Origin: Aliidiomarina taiwanensis
Lineage (GTDB): Bacteria > Pseudomonadota > Gammaproteobacteria > Enterobacterales > Alteromonadaceae
Assembly (NCBI RefSeq): GCF_003987015.1
Contig: NZ_PIPQ01000001.1
Span: forward strand, 806,001-870,000
Reading direction: 5' to 3'
Length of the DNA stretch: 64,000 nucleotides
Both the position numbers and the translations under genes were made by a program. This document shows positions 8,303-16,428 of this stretch, in pieces. The stretch's first letter is position 1. Every line of letters starts with the position of its first letter. The notes beneath the pieces were generated by a model. It saw only the letters and a list, made by a program, of their open reading frames with translations, did no database searches and had not been told where the DNA came from.

Positions 8303-9256
8303 ATGATGTTGAATATAAGCGAGTGTCGTGTGTACCGCTATTATGCTGACTTTTTAAATACAATTCCCGACGGGGCGCTGGTAGTGACCAAAGAGCACAC
8401 CATACGCTTAGCAAATGAAGCCGTCGCCCACATTTTTGGGTATGCACCCGGTGAGCTTATTCATGAAAGACTTGACTGTTTAATCCCAAAAGCAGTTCGC
8501 AGCAATCATAAAAAACACCTAGAAGCTTTTTTTGGCCAACCCAAGTCACGCCCTATGGGGAAAGGCTTACCTATTGAGTTCCTTGGGCTACGTAAGGACG
8601 GCAGCCTTTTTCCTGTGGAAATCACTATTAGCCCGCTGGAGATAGGCGGTGAGCTGTTCGCTGTGGCCATTGTACGCGACAGCACGGAGCGTCAACGTAT
8701 TGAACAGCGCATTCGACGGGAACTAGAAGCAGAGCGCAGCCGCGCCCTGACGGACGACTTAACCGGCTTGGCCAACCGGCGTTACTTTCACGACGCACTC
8801 AATCACAGCATTCAGGTACACCAGGACTATCAAGAGCCTTTTTCTTTAGCTTACATTGACTTAGACGGCTTTAAAGCGATTAACGACAACCAGGGGCACC
8901 AAACCGGTGACCAATTGCTGCAGCGTATTGCTGCTATTATGAAGCGCTCTAGTCGCAGTGAAGACACCCTAGCACGCATTGGCGGCGACGAATTTGCTTT
9001 AATTATTAGTAATGCTTCCAAAGAAGTAGCAGCTACTGTGTTAAATCGATTACATAAGCTGGTCAGCGAAGATTTAACCGCTGATCACATACCCACAAGC
9101 ATGTCGATTGGTTGGGTGCATTCTAGCCAGCTGCAACTAGACAGTTACCGAGACTTAATGCACGCCGCCGACGAAGCCATGTACGCCGCAAAGAACAGCG
9201 GCAAAAATGCAGTGTTTAATTATAAAGATATAGCAAACCAAAGGCGCCGCCAGTGA
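8303..9256 (+). CDS. PAS-GGDEF diguanylate cyclase
   Basis: About 317 residues. A PAS domain (about 15-130) with the usual FGYAPGEL and RKDGSLFPVE segments is followed by a GGDEF domain with an intact R-I-GGDEF active site (227-231) and an RxxD product-inhibition site (218-221) exactly five residues before it. It should make c-di-GMP and be feedback-inhibited. No membrane helix. I start at the ATGATG pair (8303/8306), with AGGG 5-8 bases upstream, rather than the ATG at 8252, which lacks a ribosome site. It opposes the aerotaxis receptor and may counter the EAL protein nearby. Confidence 0.88.
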   Translation: MMLNISECRVYRYYADFLNTIPDGALVVTKEHTIRLANEAVAHIFGYAPGELIHERLDCLIPKAVRSNHKKHLEAFFGQPKSRPMGKGLPIEFLGLRKDGSLFPVEITISPLEIGGELFAVAIVRDSTERQRIEQRIRRELEAERSRALTDDLTGLANRRYFHDALNHSIQVHQDYQEPFSLAYIDLDGFKAINDNQGHQTGDQLLQRIAAIMKRSSRSEDTLARIGGDEFALIISNASKEVAATVLNRLHKLVSEDLTADHIPTSMSIGWVHSSQLQLDSYRDLMHAADEAMYAAKNSGKNAVFNYKDIANQRRRQ

Positions 9257-9304
9257 AGTTAATATGCTAAGCTAGGCCCTTTATGTCGCTTAGCGGGTGT
9301 CAAT

Positions 9305-10126
9305 ATGTCTGTTAGTTTTGGTCCCTTCGGATTTGCTTTGTCTCACCTTATTTTCTTTGCTGCCTGCGCCGCCGCTCTAGGCCTAGCTTCATTTTTGGGT
9401 CGCAATTCAAACAACAGCAAAAACAAAGTGAGCGACACTCTATTTCTTTCCCTCATTGTTGCTGTGCTCGTTGCACGTTGCAGCTTTGTTTTGCGCTTCA
9501 GTGACCTTTATTTGGCGTCCCCAAAGCAAATACTGAACATTCGCGACGGTGGCTTCGACATTCTGATGGGTCTTACAGCAGGCTTGTTATTTATAGCATA
9601 TAAGGCGTGGCGTCAGCGCACTCTGGTAAAGCCTTTGCTTATTGCTACGCTTGCAGGCTTACTGGTTTACGGCGGCGGCTTTTACGGTCAACAGGTGCTA
9701 AAGCAGCAACACCCTTTTGTACCAGAAATCACTTTAAACACGCTGAGCGCAAAGCCCGTTCCCTTGGCACAGGCTTTTCACGGTCAAGGTCTGGTTATCA
9801 ACTTATGGGCCACTTGGTGTCCACCCTGTGTCCGGGAAATGCCCGTACTTATGGAAGCACAAACACAATGGCCAAACATGGCCATTGTGCCTGTAAATCA
9901 AGGTGAGTCAGTGGCTGCTATAAAAGGCTTTTTCCATGCCCATAGCCTTGCCTTCGAGCATGCGTTGGTGGACAGCCGCAGCCAATTGTCACAAGCCGTT
10001 GGCAGCTCGGTTTTCCCCACCACCCTGTTTTTTGATGCCAATGGCCTGCTTGTGGACAGCCATATTGGCGAGCTTTCTGTGCCTCGTCTCGCCGCCGGCA
10101 TTCAGAAAATAGAAGCAGCCAAATAG
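9305..10126 (+). CDS. Membrane-anchored TlpA-type thioredoxin with an Lgt-like N-terminal domain
   Basis: 273 residues. The first about 130 form several hydrophobic helices (about 8-31, 45-62, 86-99, 108-126) whose start (FGPFGFALSHLIFF) resembles the first helix of prolipoprotein diacylglyceryl transferase. A TlpA/ResA-like thioredoxin domain follows with W171-C172-P-P-C175 and a VFPTTLFF cis-proline loop, which should face the periplasm. The catalytic Lgt signature (the H-G-x-L/N region) is not visible, so lipidation activity is not proposed. The likely role is periplasmic thiol reduction. It ends one base before the convergent VWA gene. Confidence 0.8.
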   Translation: MSVSFGPFGFALSHLIFFAACAAALGLASFLGRNSNNSKNKVSDTLFLSLIVAVLVARCSFVLRFSDLYLASPKQILNIRDGGFDILMGLTAGLLFIAYKAWRQRTLVKPLLIATLAGLLVYGGGFYGQQVLKQQHPFVPEITLNTLSAKPVPLAQAFHGQGLVINLWATWCPPCVREMPVLMEAQTQWPNMAIVPVNQGESVAAIKGFFHAHSLAFEHALVDSRSQLSQAVGSSVFPTTLFFDANGLLVDSHIGELSVPRLAAGIQKIEAAK

Positions 10127-10127
10127 C

Positions 10128-11297
10128 TTATAGCAACGCCTGAATGGCTTTTTGCAAGCCCGCCACGGTTAACGGAAACATGCGCCGCGCTACGAGCTGC
10201 TGCATCATGCCAATGGACTGATAGTAGCGCCAGTGCTGCTCTGGCTGCGGGTTAAGCCAAGCCACCTTTTCAAAGTGGTTGGTTAAGCGCTGCACCCACA
10301 CGCTGCCGGGCTCTTCGTTCCAATGCTCAACACTGCCGCCTGGGTAAGCTATTTCATAAGGCCCCATGGTGGCGTCACCCACAAATATAAGCTTGTAGTC
10401 GCTACTGTATCGATTTATCAGCTCGCGGGTGGGGGTTACTTCTTGGCGGCGCCGTTGGTTGTTCTTCCATACGCCTTCATACACACAGTTATGGAAGTAA
10501 TAGAACTCCAAGTGCTTAAACTCCGAACGAGCAGCAGCAAATAAGGCTTCGCACTCTGCTATGTAGTCGTCCATAGAGCCGCCCACATCGAACAGCAATA
10601 AAACCTTCACGGCGTTATGGCGCTCGGGTTGCCACTGCAAGTCGAGTAACCCGCCTTTACGGGAGGTTGCTCGAATGGTTCCGTCCAAGTCGAGCTCGGT
10701 GGCTGCACCTGTTCGTGCGAAGCGGCGTAGTGCTCGCAGCGCTATTTGAATACTACGGTTGTTAATGGCTTCGTCTGTGTCTAAGTCTCGAAACTCCCGT
10801 TTGTCCCATACCTTTGCTGCGCGCCGGGCATGACTGCCCTCTTGGCCAATGCGAATGCCTTCCGGATGGTAACCGTAAGCACCAAAGGGCGAAGTGCCAC
10901 CTGTGCCTATCCATTTATTTCCTCCGGCGTGGCGCTCTTGCTGCTCGGCTAAACGCTCTTTAAACTGCTTTATCAATTCGTCGAGCCCACCTAGCCCTTG
11001 CAGCTTGGCTTTATCTTCTTCGGTTAATTCTCGCTGTAAGCCCCGCGCCAGCCAGTCTTCTGGAATCGCGCTGGCTATATCCACTTCGGCAACCCCTTCA
11101 AAATAGTCTGCAAAGGCACGATCAAAGCGGTCGTAATAGCTTTCGTCTTTCACCAAAATAGTCCGCGAAAGCTCATAAAAAGCTTCTACGTCGGCAAACA
11201 CTAAGTGTTGCTGCAAAGCTTCCAGTAAGTCTAGAAGCTCCGTGATGCTGACTTTTACTCCGTAACGGCGCAAGCAAAAAAAGAATTCAATGAGCAT
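10128..11297 (-). CDS. CoxE-like VWA-domain protein, partner of the MoxR ATPase
   Basis: 389 residues. The N-terminal half is mostly helical and charged; the C-terminal half is a von Willebrand A domain. Its metal site reads DVGGS (237-241) instead of the classical DxSxS, so the first serine is a glycine. It follows the MoxR-type ATPase gene by three bases on the same strand. MoxR/VWA pairs elsewhere act together as metal-cofactor-inserting or protein-remodelling chaperones, with the VWA protein as adaptor; the client here is unknown, since no carbon monoxide or methanol dehydrogenase gene is nearby. Confidence 0.85.
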   Translation of the reverse strand: MLIEFFFCLRRYGVKVSITELLDLLEALQQHLVFADVEAFYELSRTILVKDESYYDRFDRAFADYFEGVAEVDIASAIPEDWLARGLQRELTEEDKAKLQGLGGLDELIKQFKERLAEQQERHAGGNKWIGTGGTSPFGAYGYHPEGIRIGQEGSHARRAAKVWDKREFRDLDTDEAINNRSIQIALRALRRFARTGAATELDLDGTIRATSRKGGLLDLQWQPERHNAVKVLLLFDVGGSMDDYIAECEALFAAARSEFKHLEFYYFHNCVYEGVWKNNQRRRQEVTPTRELINRYSSDYKLIFVGDATMGPYEIAYPGGSVEHWNEEPGSVWVQRLTNHFEKVAWLNPQPEQHWRYYQSIGMMQQLVARRMFPLTVAGLQKAIQALL

Positions 11298-11300
11298 CCG

Positions 11301-12149
11301 TTAGCCCTGCCGACGTGCCATAAACGCAAGCTTTTCTACCAAGGACACGTCTTGTTCGTTTTTTAACAGCGCCCCGAACATAGGCATCAGCCCGCCTTTG
11401 GCATGGGCTTGTTGTAGCTCTTCCGGTTTCATGTCCTCTGCTAATAAAAGTTTCAGCCAGTCCAGTAGCTCAGATGTAGACGGCTTCTTTTTCAACCCTG
11501 GAGCCTCTCGTAAGTCGAAAAACACCTCTAGCGCATGGGTCAATAACCTGGGCTGAATGTCTGGGTAATGCACTTGCACAATAGCCGCGAGGGTTTCTGC
11601 GTCGGGGAAGCGAATGTAATGGAAAAAGCAGCGACGTAAAAAGGCGTCGGGCAGCTCTTTTTCATTGTTCGAGGTAATAATAACAATAGGACGCTGGGCT
11701 GCACGAATATGCTCACCCGTTTCATACACGTGAAACTCCATTTGGTCTAGCTCATGCAAGAGGTCGTTCGGGAACTCAATGTCTGCTTTGTCTATTTCAT
11801 CGATGAGCAGCACAGGCCTTTTACTATGGGTAAAGGCTTGCCATAGCTTACCTGGTTTAATGTAGTTACTGATGTCGTGTACTTTGTCGCTACCAAGCTG
11901 GCTGTCCCGTAGGCGCGACACGGCGTCGTATTCATACAACCCTTGCTGTGCTTTGGTGGTCGACTTAATATGCCAACGAAATAAAGGGGTGTCTAAGCTA
12001 TTGGCTAGTTCTTCTGCTAAACGTGTTTTCCCTGTACCTGGCTCGCCTTTTATAAGCAGCGGCTTTTCCAAGGTAACGGCTGCATTCACCGCACCGGCTA
12101 ACTCCTTGGAAACAATGTAACTTTCGGTACTTACAAACTGTGATGACAT
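11301..12149 (-). CDS. MoxR-family AAA+ ATPase
   Basis: A 282-residue ATPase with Walker A GEPGTGKT (35-42), Walker B LLIDEID (114-120), a sensor segment (VIITSNNEKELPDAF) and the arginine-rich FLRRCFFHYI motif of the MoxR group. It should form a hexameric ring that remodels client proteins together with the downstream VWA protein. The start ATG at 12149 has AGGAGG nine bases upstream, but that site is part of the 3' arm of a hairpin that resembles a terminator, suggesting restricted read-through or translation. The DUF3185 gene lies upstream on the same strand. Confidence 0.9.
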   Translation of the reverse strand: MSSQFVSTESYIVSKELAGAVNAAVTLEKPLLIKGEPGTGKTRLAEELANSLDTPLFRWHIKSTTKAQQGLYEYDAVSRLRDSQLGSDKVHDISNYIKPGKLWQAFTHSKRPVLLIDEIDKADIEFPNDLLHELDQMEFHVYETGEHIRAAQRPIVIITSNNEKELPDAFLRRCFFHYIRFPDAETLAAIVQVHYPDIQPRLLTHALEVFFDLREAPGLKKKPSTSELLDWLKLLLAEDMKPEELQQAHAKGGLMPMFGALLKNEQDVSLVEKLAFMARRQG

Positions 12150-12150
12150 A

Positions 12151-12181
12151 AAAAAAAGCCTCCTAAAGAATAGAAGGCCTT
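12151..12181 (-). terminator. Terminator-like hairpin containing the MoxR ribosome-binding site
   Basis: On the minus strand AAG(G)CCTTCT and AGGAGGCTT pair with one bulged G and one G-U pair around a seven-base loop, followed by seven Ts. The structure fits an intrinsic terminator for the upstream DUF3185 gene. The T-run ends one base before the ATG of the MoxR gene, and AGGAGG in the 3' arm is that gene's Shine-Dalgarno sequence. Confidence 0.6.
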
Positions 12182-12211
12182 ATGATAACGAAACTCAAGA
12201 AATTATCAGGG

Positions 12212-12415
12212 TTATTTTTTAGACCCTGCGACAACCCCACCCAAGCCAATAATGACAGCTACAGCACCACCAATAAGAAACATCATGCTGTTGTCTGTCG
12301 GCTGGTTGGTTATGGCTTCGGTTACTTGCGACGAAACCGACTGCTTTTCTTGCCAGCCAAAATACAACAAAATTAAGCCGACAACTAAAATTGCTACAGA
12401 AACTGCTTTATTCAT
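12212..12415 (-). CDS. DUF3185 small membrane protein
   Basis: 67 residues with two hydrophobic helices (about 3-20 and 43-62) separated by a polar loop containing the PTDNSMMFLIGG segment typical of DUF3185 proteins. The function is unknown. I start at ATG 12415, preceded by GAGGA at good spacing; the longer frame from 12442 adds nine residues with no ribosome site. The gene is followed by the hairpin at 12151-12181 and then the MoxR-VWA pair. Confidence 0.75.
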   Translation of the reverse strand: MNKAVSVAILVVGLILLYFGWQEKQSVSSQVTEAITNQPTDNSMMFLIGGAVAVIIGLGGVVAGSKK

Positions 12416-12511
12416 AGTTATTCCTCTTATAGGTTGCTTCAAACAGTTCGTTTTTAAGTGTAGTCAAGGTTCTTGTTTTCGCAACCATTACAAGCAGATA
12501 TCGCCTAGAAA

Positions 12512-13573
12512 TCAGTCCCAGCGGGTCACATGCTGCGCCAGTTCGTCCTTTTCAAGCCAGTTAGCAAATTGCTCGGCCATGCGGTACCCCGCCTCTGTGG
12601 CTTGCTTCCAGTAGGCTTGGCGGGGCCCGGGGGCCAAGTTCGCAAAGTCGTTACGGTCTGGAATTTTGCCAAAGGGTAAATTATCTATAAAGGCCTGCGT
12701 AGGCACTATATTAATGACATTCGGCCAGTTTTTGCCTGTAACACGCCGTTTTAGCTTCTTATCGAACCAACCAGGTATCACCTCGCGTTGAAAGTGTGGA
12801 TACAAAATAAGCCCCTCTTGCTCGCTTAAGTCTAAGTCGAAGTGGTAGTCGGTTATCCCACCGTCGCGATACATACCTTTCGGTGCACCAGGAATATTCG
12901 GTACGCCACGGAGCACCATGGGAATGGAGCCTGTCGCCAATAATGCTTGATGAAAGTTGTCTTCCGTTAACGTGACATGCCGTGTGGGCATGTCACGCCA
13001 CTGTTTCCCTAAGGGCTTACTGTTTGGATGATGAAACACTACCCGTTCAAAGTGACGCCCCAAGAAACGGCGGCTAAAAACATTTGCCGTGGCTGCCGCA
13101 GCCAGTCCTAGCCCTTGTACAGCTCGGTGCTCGCGAGCACCTAAACCACGGCTACGAGCAACAATCATATGGTGTAAATAGGTGGATTGGGACAAAATAT
13201 CTCGGACCGCTTGTTGCGGCACATATTCTTGTAATAAGGCTTCTGCCTTGTCCGATATTTCGTGTACATCTGGCTTCTCGCTGTACACAGTTGCTTGGTA
13301 CAACTCTAAAAACGTACGACTTGCTTGGGCTGGGTCTTGTTGCCCTAAACTAGCAAAACGCCAAGCTCCAGCGGATGTACCCAGCAGGTTCAATGGGGTG
13401 GTCCGTTGCTGAAAATACTCACCAAACAAAAAGTTGTCGAAACCCTGCAACACAAACCACTTAGGGCCACCCGAGGCCCCCAGCATAAGCTTTATATCGT
13501 CCGCTTGTAGCCCTTGCTGTTGAATATGTTCGAAGGCCTGCGCTCCGGCGCGTATTTCGATTAAATCGCTCAT
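12512..13573 (-). CDS. Patatin-like phospholipase family protein
   Basis: 353 residues with the patatin catalytic elements: a glycine-rich stretch (GASGGPKW, 32-39) in the oxyanion-hole position, the nucleophile elbow G65-T-S67-A-G69 and a DGG motif (MYRDGGITDYHFD) carrying the catalytic aspartate. No signal peptide or transmembrane helix is evident, so it is probably a cytoplasmic lipid acyl hydrolase of unknown substrate. It lies eight bases downstream of the DUF3392 gene on the same strand and is probably in one operon with it. Confidence 0.85.
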   Translation of the reverse strand: MSDLIEIRAGAQAFEHIQQQGLQADDIKLMLGASGGPKWFVLQGFDNFLFGEYFQQRTTPLNLLGTSAGAWRFASLGQQDPAQASRTFLELYQATVYSEKPDVHEISDKAEALLQEYVPQQAVRDILSQSTYLHHMIVARSRGLGAREHRAVQGLGLAAAATANVFSRRFLGRHFERVVFHHPNSKPLGKQWRDMPTRHVTLTEDNFHQALLATGSIPMVLRGVPNIPGAPKGMYRDGGITDYHFDLDLSEQEGLILYPHFQREVIPGWFDKKLKRRVTGKNWPNVINIVPTQAFIDNLPFGKIPDRNDFANLAPGPRQAYWKQATEAGYRMAEQFANWLEKDELAQHVTRWD

Positions 13574-13581
13574 GTAGCTCC

Positions 13582-13908
13582 TTAAAAAATGCGTTTGCGC
13601 TCTGCCAAAATACCCAGCCCTAAAATAATCCCCACCATGCTAATGCCTAAATACAGGCTAGGAATTTTATACAAGGCCTGGGCAAGTAAAGGGGTTAGCC
13701 ACGTCAGCAGTAAGCCATAACCAAAGGCACAGAGTAAAACAAACACCAAGGTGCGTAGAATAAAGTGATAGTGATTTACATGGCGTTTCACGGCTCGGTT
13801 TATGGTGTCACCATAAAGCACCAATAAGGTAGCTACCACCATCATGGCGAGCTGCGACGTATACGGCCTTAAATGCAAGGTTAAAAATAATAAAATATCG
13901 TTAAGCAT
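13582..13908 (-). CDS. DUF3392 inner-membrane protein
   Basis: 108 residues with three or four hydrophobic helices. The segment ATLLVLYGDTINRAVKRHV followed by FILRTLVFVLLCAFGYG matches what I recall of DUF3392 proteins, found widely in gammaproteobacteria with no known function. It is the first gene of an apparent two-gene unit with the patatin gene. Confidence 0.75.
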   Translation of the reverse strand: MLNDILLFLTLHLRPYTSQLAMMVVATLLVLYGDTINRAVKRHVNHYHFILRTLVFVLLCAFGYGLLLTWLTPLLAQALYKIPSLYLGISMVGIILGLGILAERKRIF

Positions 13909-14043
13909 AGGGTCTCACCGAACAGTTTTGAGGCCGCAGTATAACCTACTTAACTTGGTTTTCCAGCTCACAGTTTTTGCTGCTGAAAGCTTTTATTGGC
14001 AGTGGTATCATGCCTGCACATTACTATGAGGATGTCGTATTCT

Positions 14044-14853
14044 ATGAAGTTTGTAAGTTTTAATATTAATGGCCTGCGTGCCCGCCTCCACCAGTTACAG
14101 GCACTGATTGACAAGCATCAGCCCGACGTCATTGGGTTGCAAGAAATTAAAGTGCACGATGACGCCTTTCCCTTAGAGGCTGTCGAGGCCATGGGCTACC
14201 ATGTGTACTACTTTGGGCAAAAGGCACACTATGGTGTGGCCATGCTCACCAAAGAGCCTGCTGTAAATGTCACTTATGGCTTCCCAACAGACGAAGAAGA
14301 CGCACAGCGCCGTATGATTATGGTGACAGTACCAACTCCAGACGGCGGCAAAGTACGCGTATTGAACGGCTATTTTCCACAGGGAGAAAACCGCGACCAC
14401 GAATGGAAATTTCCAGCCAAAGAAAAGTTTTATGCTGACCTCATGGACTACTTAAATACCCATGAGTCGCCAGACCAGCCACTTATACTGATGGGCGATG
14501 TGAACATTTCTGCCACTGACAACGACGTAGGTATTGGGGAAGCCAATGCAAAGCGCTGGCTGCGCACGGGTAAGTGTAGTTTCTTACCGGAAGAGCGTGA
14601 GTGGTTCCAGCGCTTATTAGACTGGGGGCTCCACGACACCTGGCGCGAAATGCACCCAGAAGCAAACGACCGTTTCAGCTGGTTTGACTATCGCTCGCGC
14701 GGATTCGACGACAACCGGGGTCTGCGCATTGATGGGGTCTATGCAACGCCTGAGCTGGCGAAAAAGTGTGTTGCTGCAGATATCGACTATGAGCTGCGCG
14801 GTATTGATAAACCTTCAGACCATGCACCTATTTGGAGCCAGTTTAAGTTCTAA
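14044..14853 (+). CDS. xthA: Exodeoxyribonuclease III
   Basis: 269 residues, the same size as the E. coli enzyme, the main apurinic/apyrimidinic endonuclease and 3'-5' exonuclease of base-excision repair. Visible motifs: [13 protein letters not shown] at the N-terminus, the metal-binding glutamate in GLQEIK, GDVNIS, and the C-terminal SDHAPIW with the catalytic D-H pair. Start ATG 14044 matches the conserved N-terminus; a GAGG lies 12 bases upstream. The frame upstream to 13996 is not conserved. It is convergent with yfbV. Confidence 0.95.
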   Translation: MKFVSFNINGLRARLHQLQALIDKHQPDVIGLQEIKVHDDAFPLEAVEAMGYHVYYFGQKAHYGVAMLTKEPAVNVTYGFPTDEEDAQRRMIMVTVPTPDGGKVRVLNGYFPQGENRDHEWKFPAKEKFYADLMDYLNTHESPDQPLILMGDVNISATDNDVGIGEANAKRWLRTGKCSFLPEEREWFQRLLDWGLHDTWREMHPEANDRFSWFDYRSRGFDDNRGLRIDGVYATPELAKKCVAADIDYELRGIDKPSDHAPIWSQFKF

Positions 14854-14869
14854 AACGGCCTACATGCAC

Positions 14870-14899
14870 TGCCGCCTCTCTAATACTCGTGAGGCGGCA
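14870..14899. terminator. Hairpin between xthA and yfbV
   Basis: TGCCGCCTC (14870-14878) and GAGGCGGCA (14891-14899) form a nine-base-pair stem across the convergent gene ends, overlapping the last yfbV codons. No T-run follows on either strand, so it may be a weak terminator or an mRNA 3'-end stabiliser. Confidence 0.45.
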
Positions 14900-15305
14900 A
14901 CTGTTTCAGAGCTTTTGAGAGTACCCCAGCCAAGTCAATGTAGTAAGGGCCTTGTCTGTCACTTGGCAGCCGAATGTCGTGCCCGGAACGATTCAGCTTT
15001 TCCTTTAATTCTGTGTACCAACGCTCCAAAGGAATGGGTAGCCGCGAGTATGCACGCTTGCCCAGCCAGTAATACCCGTGCAAAGGCAAAGCTAATATAA
15101 ACAAGCTGCTCGACAAAATTTGTGGCAAAAAGTCCATGCCTAAATACTGCCATTGCACAAAAGCATTGCATAAGGCCGCCACAGGTAACCAACGTATCCC
15201 CAGCTTCGTCAGAGGAATAATCCGCGACTCGGGAAGGTTTCCGACAACCGCATGCAGTGGCCAAATTTTCATATAGCGACGTCCGCGCTGAATAACTTTA
15301 AACAT
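14880..15305 (-). CDS. yfbV: YfbV/UPF0208 (DUF412) inner-membrane protein
   Basis: 141 residues. The FKVIQRGRRYMKIWPL start, the RIIPLTKLGIRWLP segment, two hydrophobic helices (about 36-52 and 62-80) and the HGYYWLGKRA motif correspond to E. coli YfbV. YfbV has been linked to limiting spread of the MatP-organised terminus region of the chromosome; whether that applies here is unknown. It is monocistronic and convergent with xthA. Confidence 0.85.
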   Translation of the reverse strand: MFKVIQRGRRYMKIWPLHAVVGNLPESRIIPLTKLGIRWLPVAALCNAFVQWQYLGMDFLPQILSSSLFILALPLHGYYWLGKRAYSRLPIPLERWYTELKEKLNRSGHDIRLPSDRQGPYYIDLAGVLSKALKQLPPHEY

Positions 15306-15468
15306 AAAAACACCTTTTGTGCCTTGCTTTCGCCTCTATGATAACGGAAAACAGCAGCAATAAGCAGCTTTGACGCTGAATTATTGATCATACGGTCAAT
15401 ATCCGAGCAATCCACTTAAACCTTAAACATCAACCACTTAGAGTGATTCGACCAGCTAGTTCACAGGG

Positions 15469-15477
15469 TTATCCACA
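15469..15477 (+). promoter_or_regulatory. Single consensus DnaA box
   Basis: TTATCCACA is an exact match to the strong DnaA-box consensus, in the 270-base non-coding stretch between yfbV and the EIIA-like gene. One isolated box, without a cluster or AT-rich repeats, is not an origin; it could be a titration site or chance. I see nothing else definable in this stretch. Confidence 0.4.
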
Positions 15478-15575
15478 GAAATAGTGGATGATGTGCAAAA
15501 CTCTGACTTCTGGCTTTGAGCATGGCACAATAAGCCGTATGAATTAACTGGCTGCCTCATGTTAGAGTGTGTCGT

Positions 15576-16070
15576 ATGAAAGAGATTATTGAACAACCAT
15601 CCGCGTGGGCTAAGCGCTTTAGCATTCCCTCGCCAGTAACAGGTAGGTGTTTGCCTTTAACCCATATTCCAAATGCGACCTTGCAACTAGGTGCCTGGGG
15701 ATTGGGCGTGGCCCTTCAACCTGGCAACCAACGTGTGCATTTACACCCAGACTGGGAGTGCTATGCAGTTTCAGCTGATCGTCGAGACTGGTCCATACGC
15801 TCAACCGACCCAAGCCAGCCCATGAAAGCACATTTACGTATATGGGCGCCCACCAAAGAATTACCTTGGGCGTTCAAAAGTACCGAGCCAGGCACCTTGC
15901 TAACGCTTGCCCCTGAAGTGTTTCAGCAGGCAGAGCCCTGCCTTTTGTCGTTGACACTTCCTGTGTACCCAAAGCTATGTTGGCGCGCGGCCCTTGGTCC
16001 TGTTACCGCCATAAGCAGCGACGCAATACAACTGTATATGAACCCTATTTTACCAGAACGATACGAATAA
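15576..16070 (+). CDS. Degenerate EIIA-Glc-like protein lacking the phosphorelay histidines
   Basis: 164 residues from ATG 15576 (a GTG nine bases upstream is in frame). The fold signature of glucose-specific EIIA is visible in order: IPSPVTGRCLPLTHIPN (17-33), GAWGLGVALQPGN (39-51), a middle section, then GTLLTLAPEVF (106-116) and LLSLTLPV (123-130), which parallel the EIIA strands. By my hand alignment the E. coli histidines 75 and 90 correspond to D71 and R88, so phosphate transfer is not expected. No ptsH or ptsI is nearby. It lies 16 bases upstream of yffB. Function unknown; the assignment needs profile confirmation. Confidence 0.6.
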   Translation: MKEIIEQPSAWAKRFSIPSPVTGRCLPLTHIPNATLQLGAWGLGVALQPGNQRVHLHPDWECYAVSADRRDWSIRSTDPSQPMKAHLRIWAPTKELPWAFKSTEPGTLLTLAPEVFQQAEPCLLSLTLPVYPKLCWRAALGPVTAISSDAIQLYMNPILPERYE

Positions 16071-16086
16071 AAAGATGGAGACGCCC

Positions 16087-16428
16087 ATGACCCTTTTTGG
16101 CATTAAGAACTGTGACACTGTGCGTAAGGCACGCCGCTGGCTAGACAACGCCAACATACAGTACCAATTTCACGATGTTCGTGAACAGCCTTTAACCGCG
16201 GAAACCCTACAAAACTGGCTTGATCAAGTAGGTGAGAAAACGCTACTGAATACCCGCAGCACTACCTGGCGCAACTTGCCTGAAGAAGACAAAGGCGAGC
16301 GCACACCGACCCGCACAATTCAACTACTGCAAGACCACCCTACTTTAATGAAGCGCCCGGTGTTAGTGCATGAAGGCAAGGTGGAAGTTGGTTTTAAAGA
16401 AGCCCGTTATGCGGAGTTATTTGCATGA
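16087..16428 (+). CDS. yffB: ArsC/Spx-family reductase-like protein YffB
   Basis: 113 residues. It matches E. coli YffB in sequence ([32 protein letters not shown]) and in position directly before dapE. It has the thioredoxin-like ArsC fold with a single N-terminal cysteine (KNC); YffB proteins are thought to be glutathione-dependent thiol reductases rather than true arsenate reductases. Start ATG 16087 has GGAG six bases upstream; an ATG at 16075 overlaps that site. Its stop overlaps dapE by four bases. Confidence 0.9.
   Translation: MTLFGIKNCDTVRKARRWLDNANIQYQFHDVREQPLTAETLQNWLDQVGEKTLLNTRSTTWRNLPEEDKGERTPTRTIQLLQDHPTLMKRPVLVHEGKVEVGFKEARYAELFA

Noticed and set aside
15306..15575. Possible replication origin suggested by a perfect DnaA box
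   Set aside because: Only one box, no AT-rich unwinding repeats, few GATC sites, and no dnaA, dnaN or gidA/mnmG nearby.
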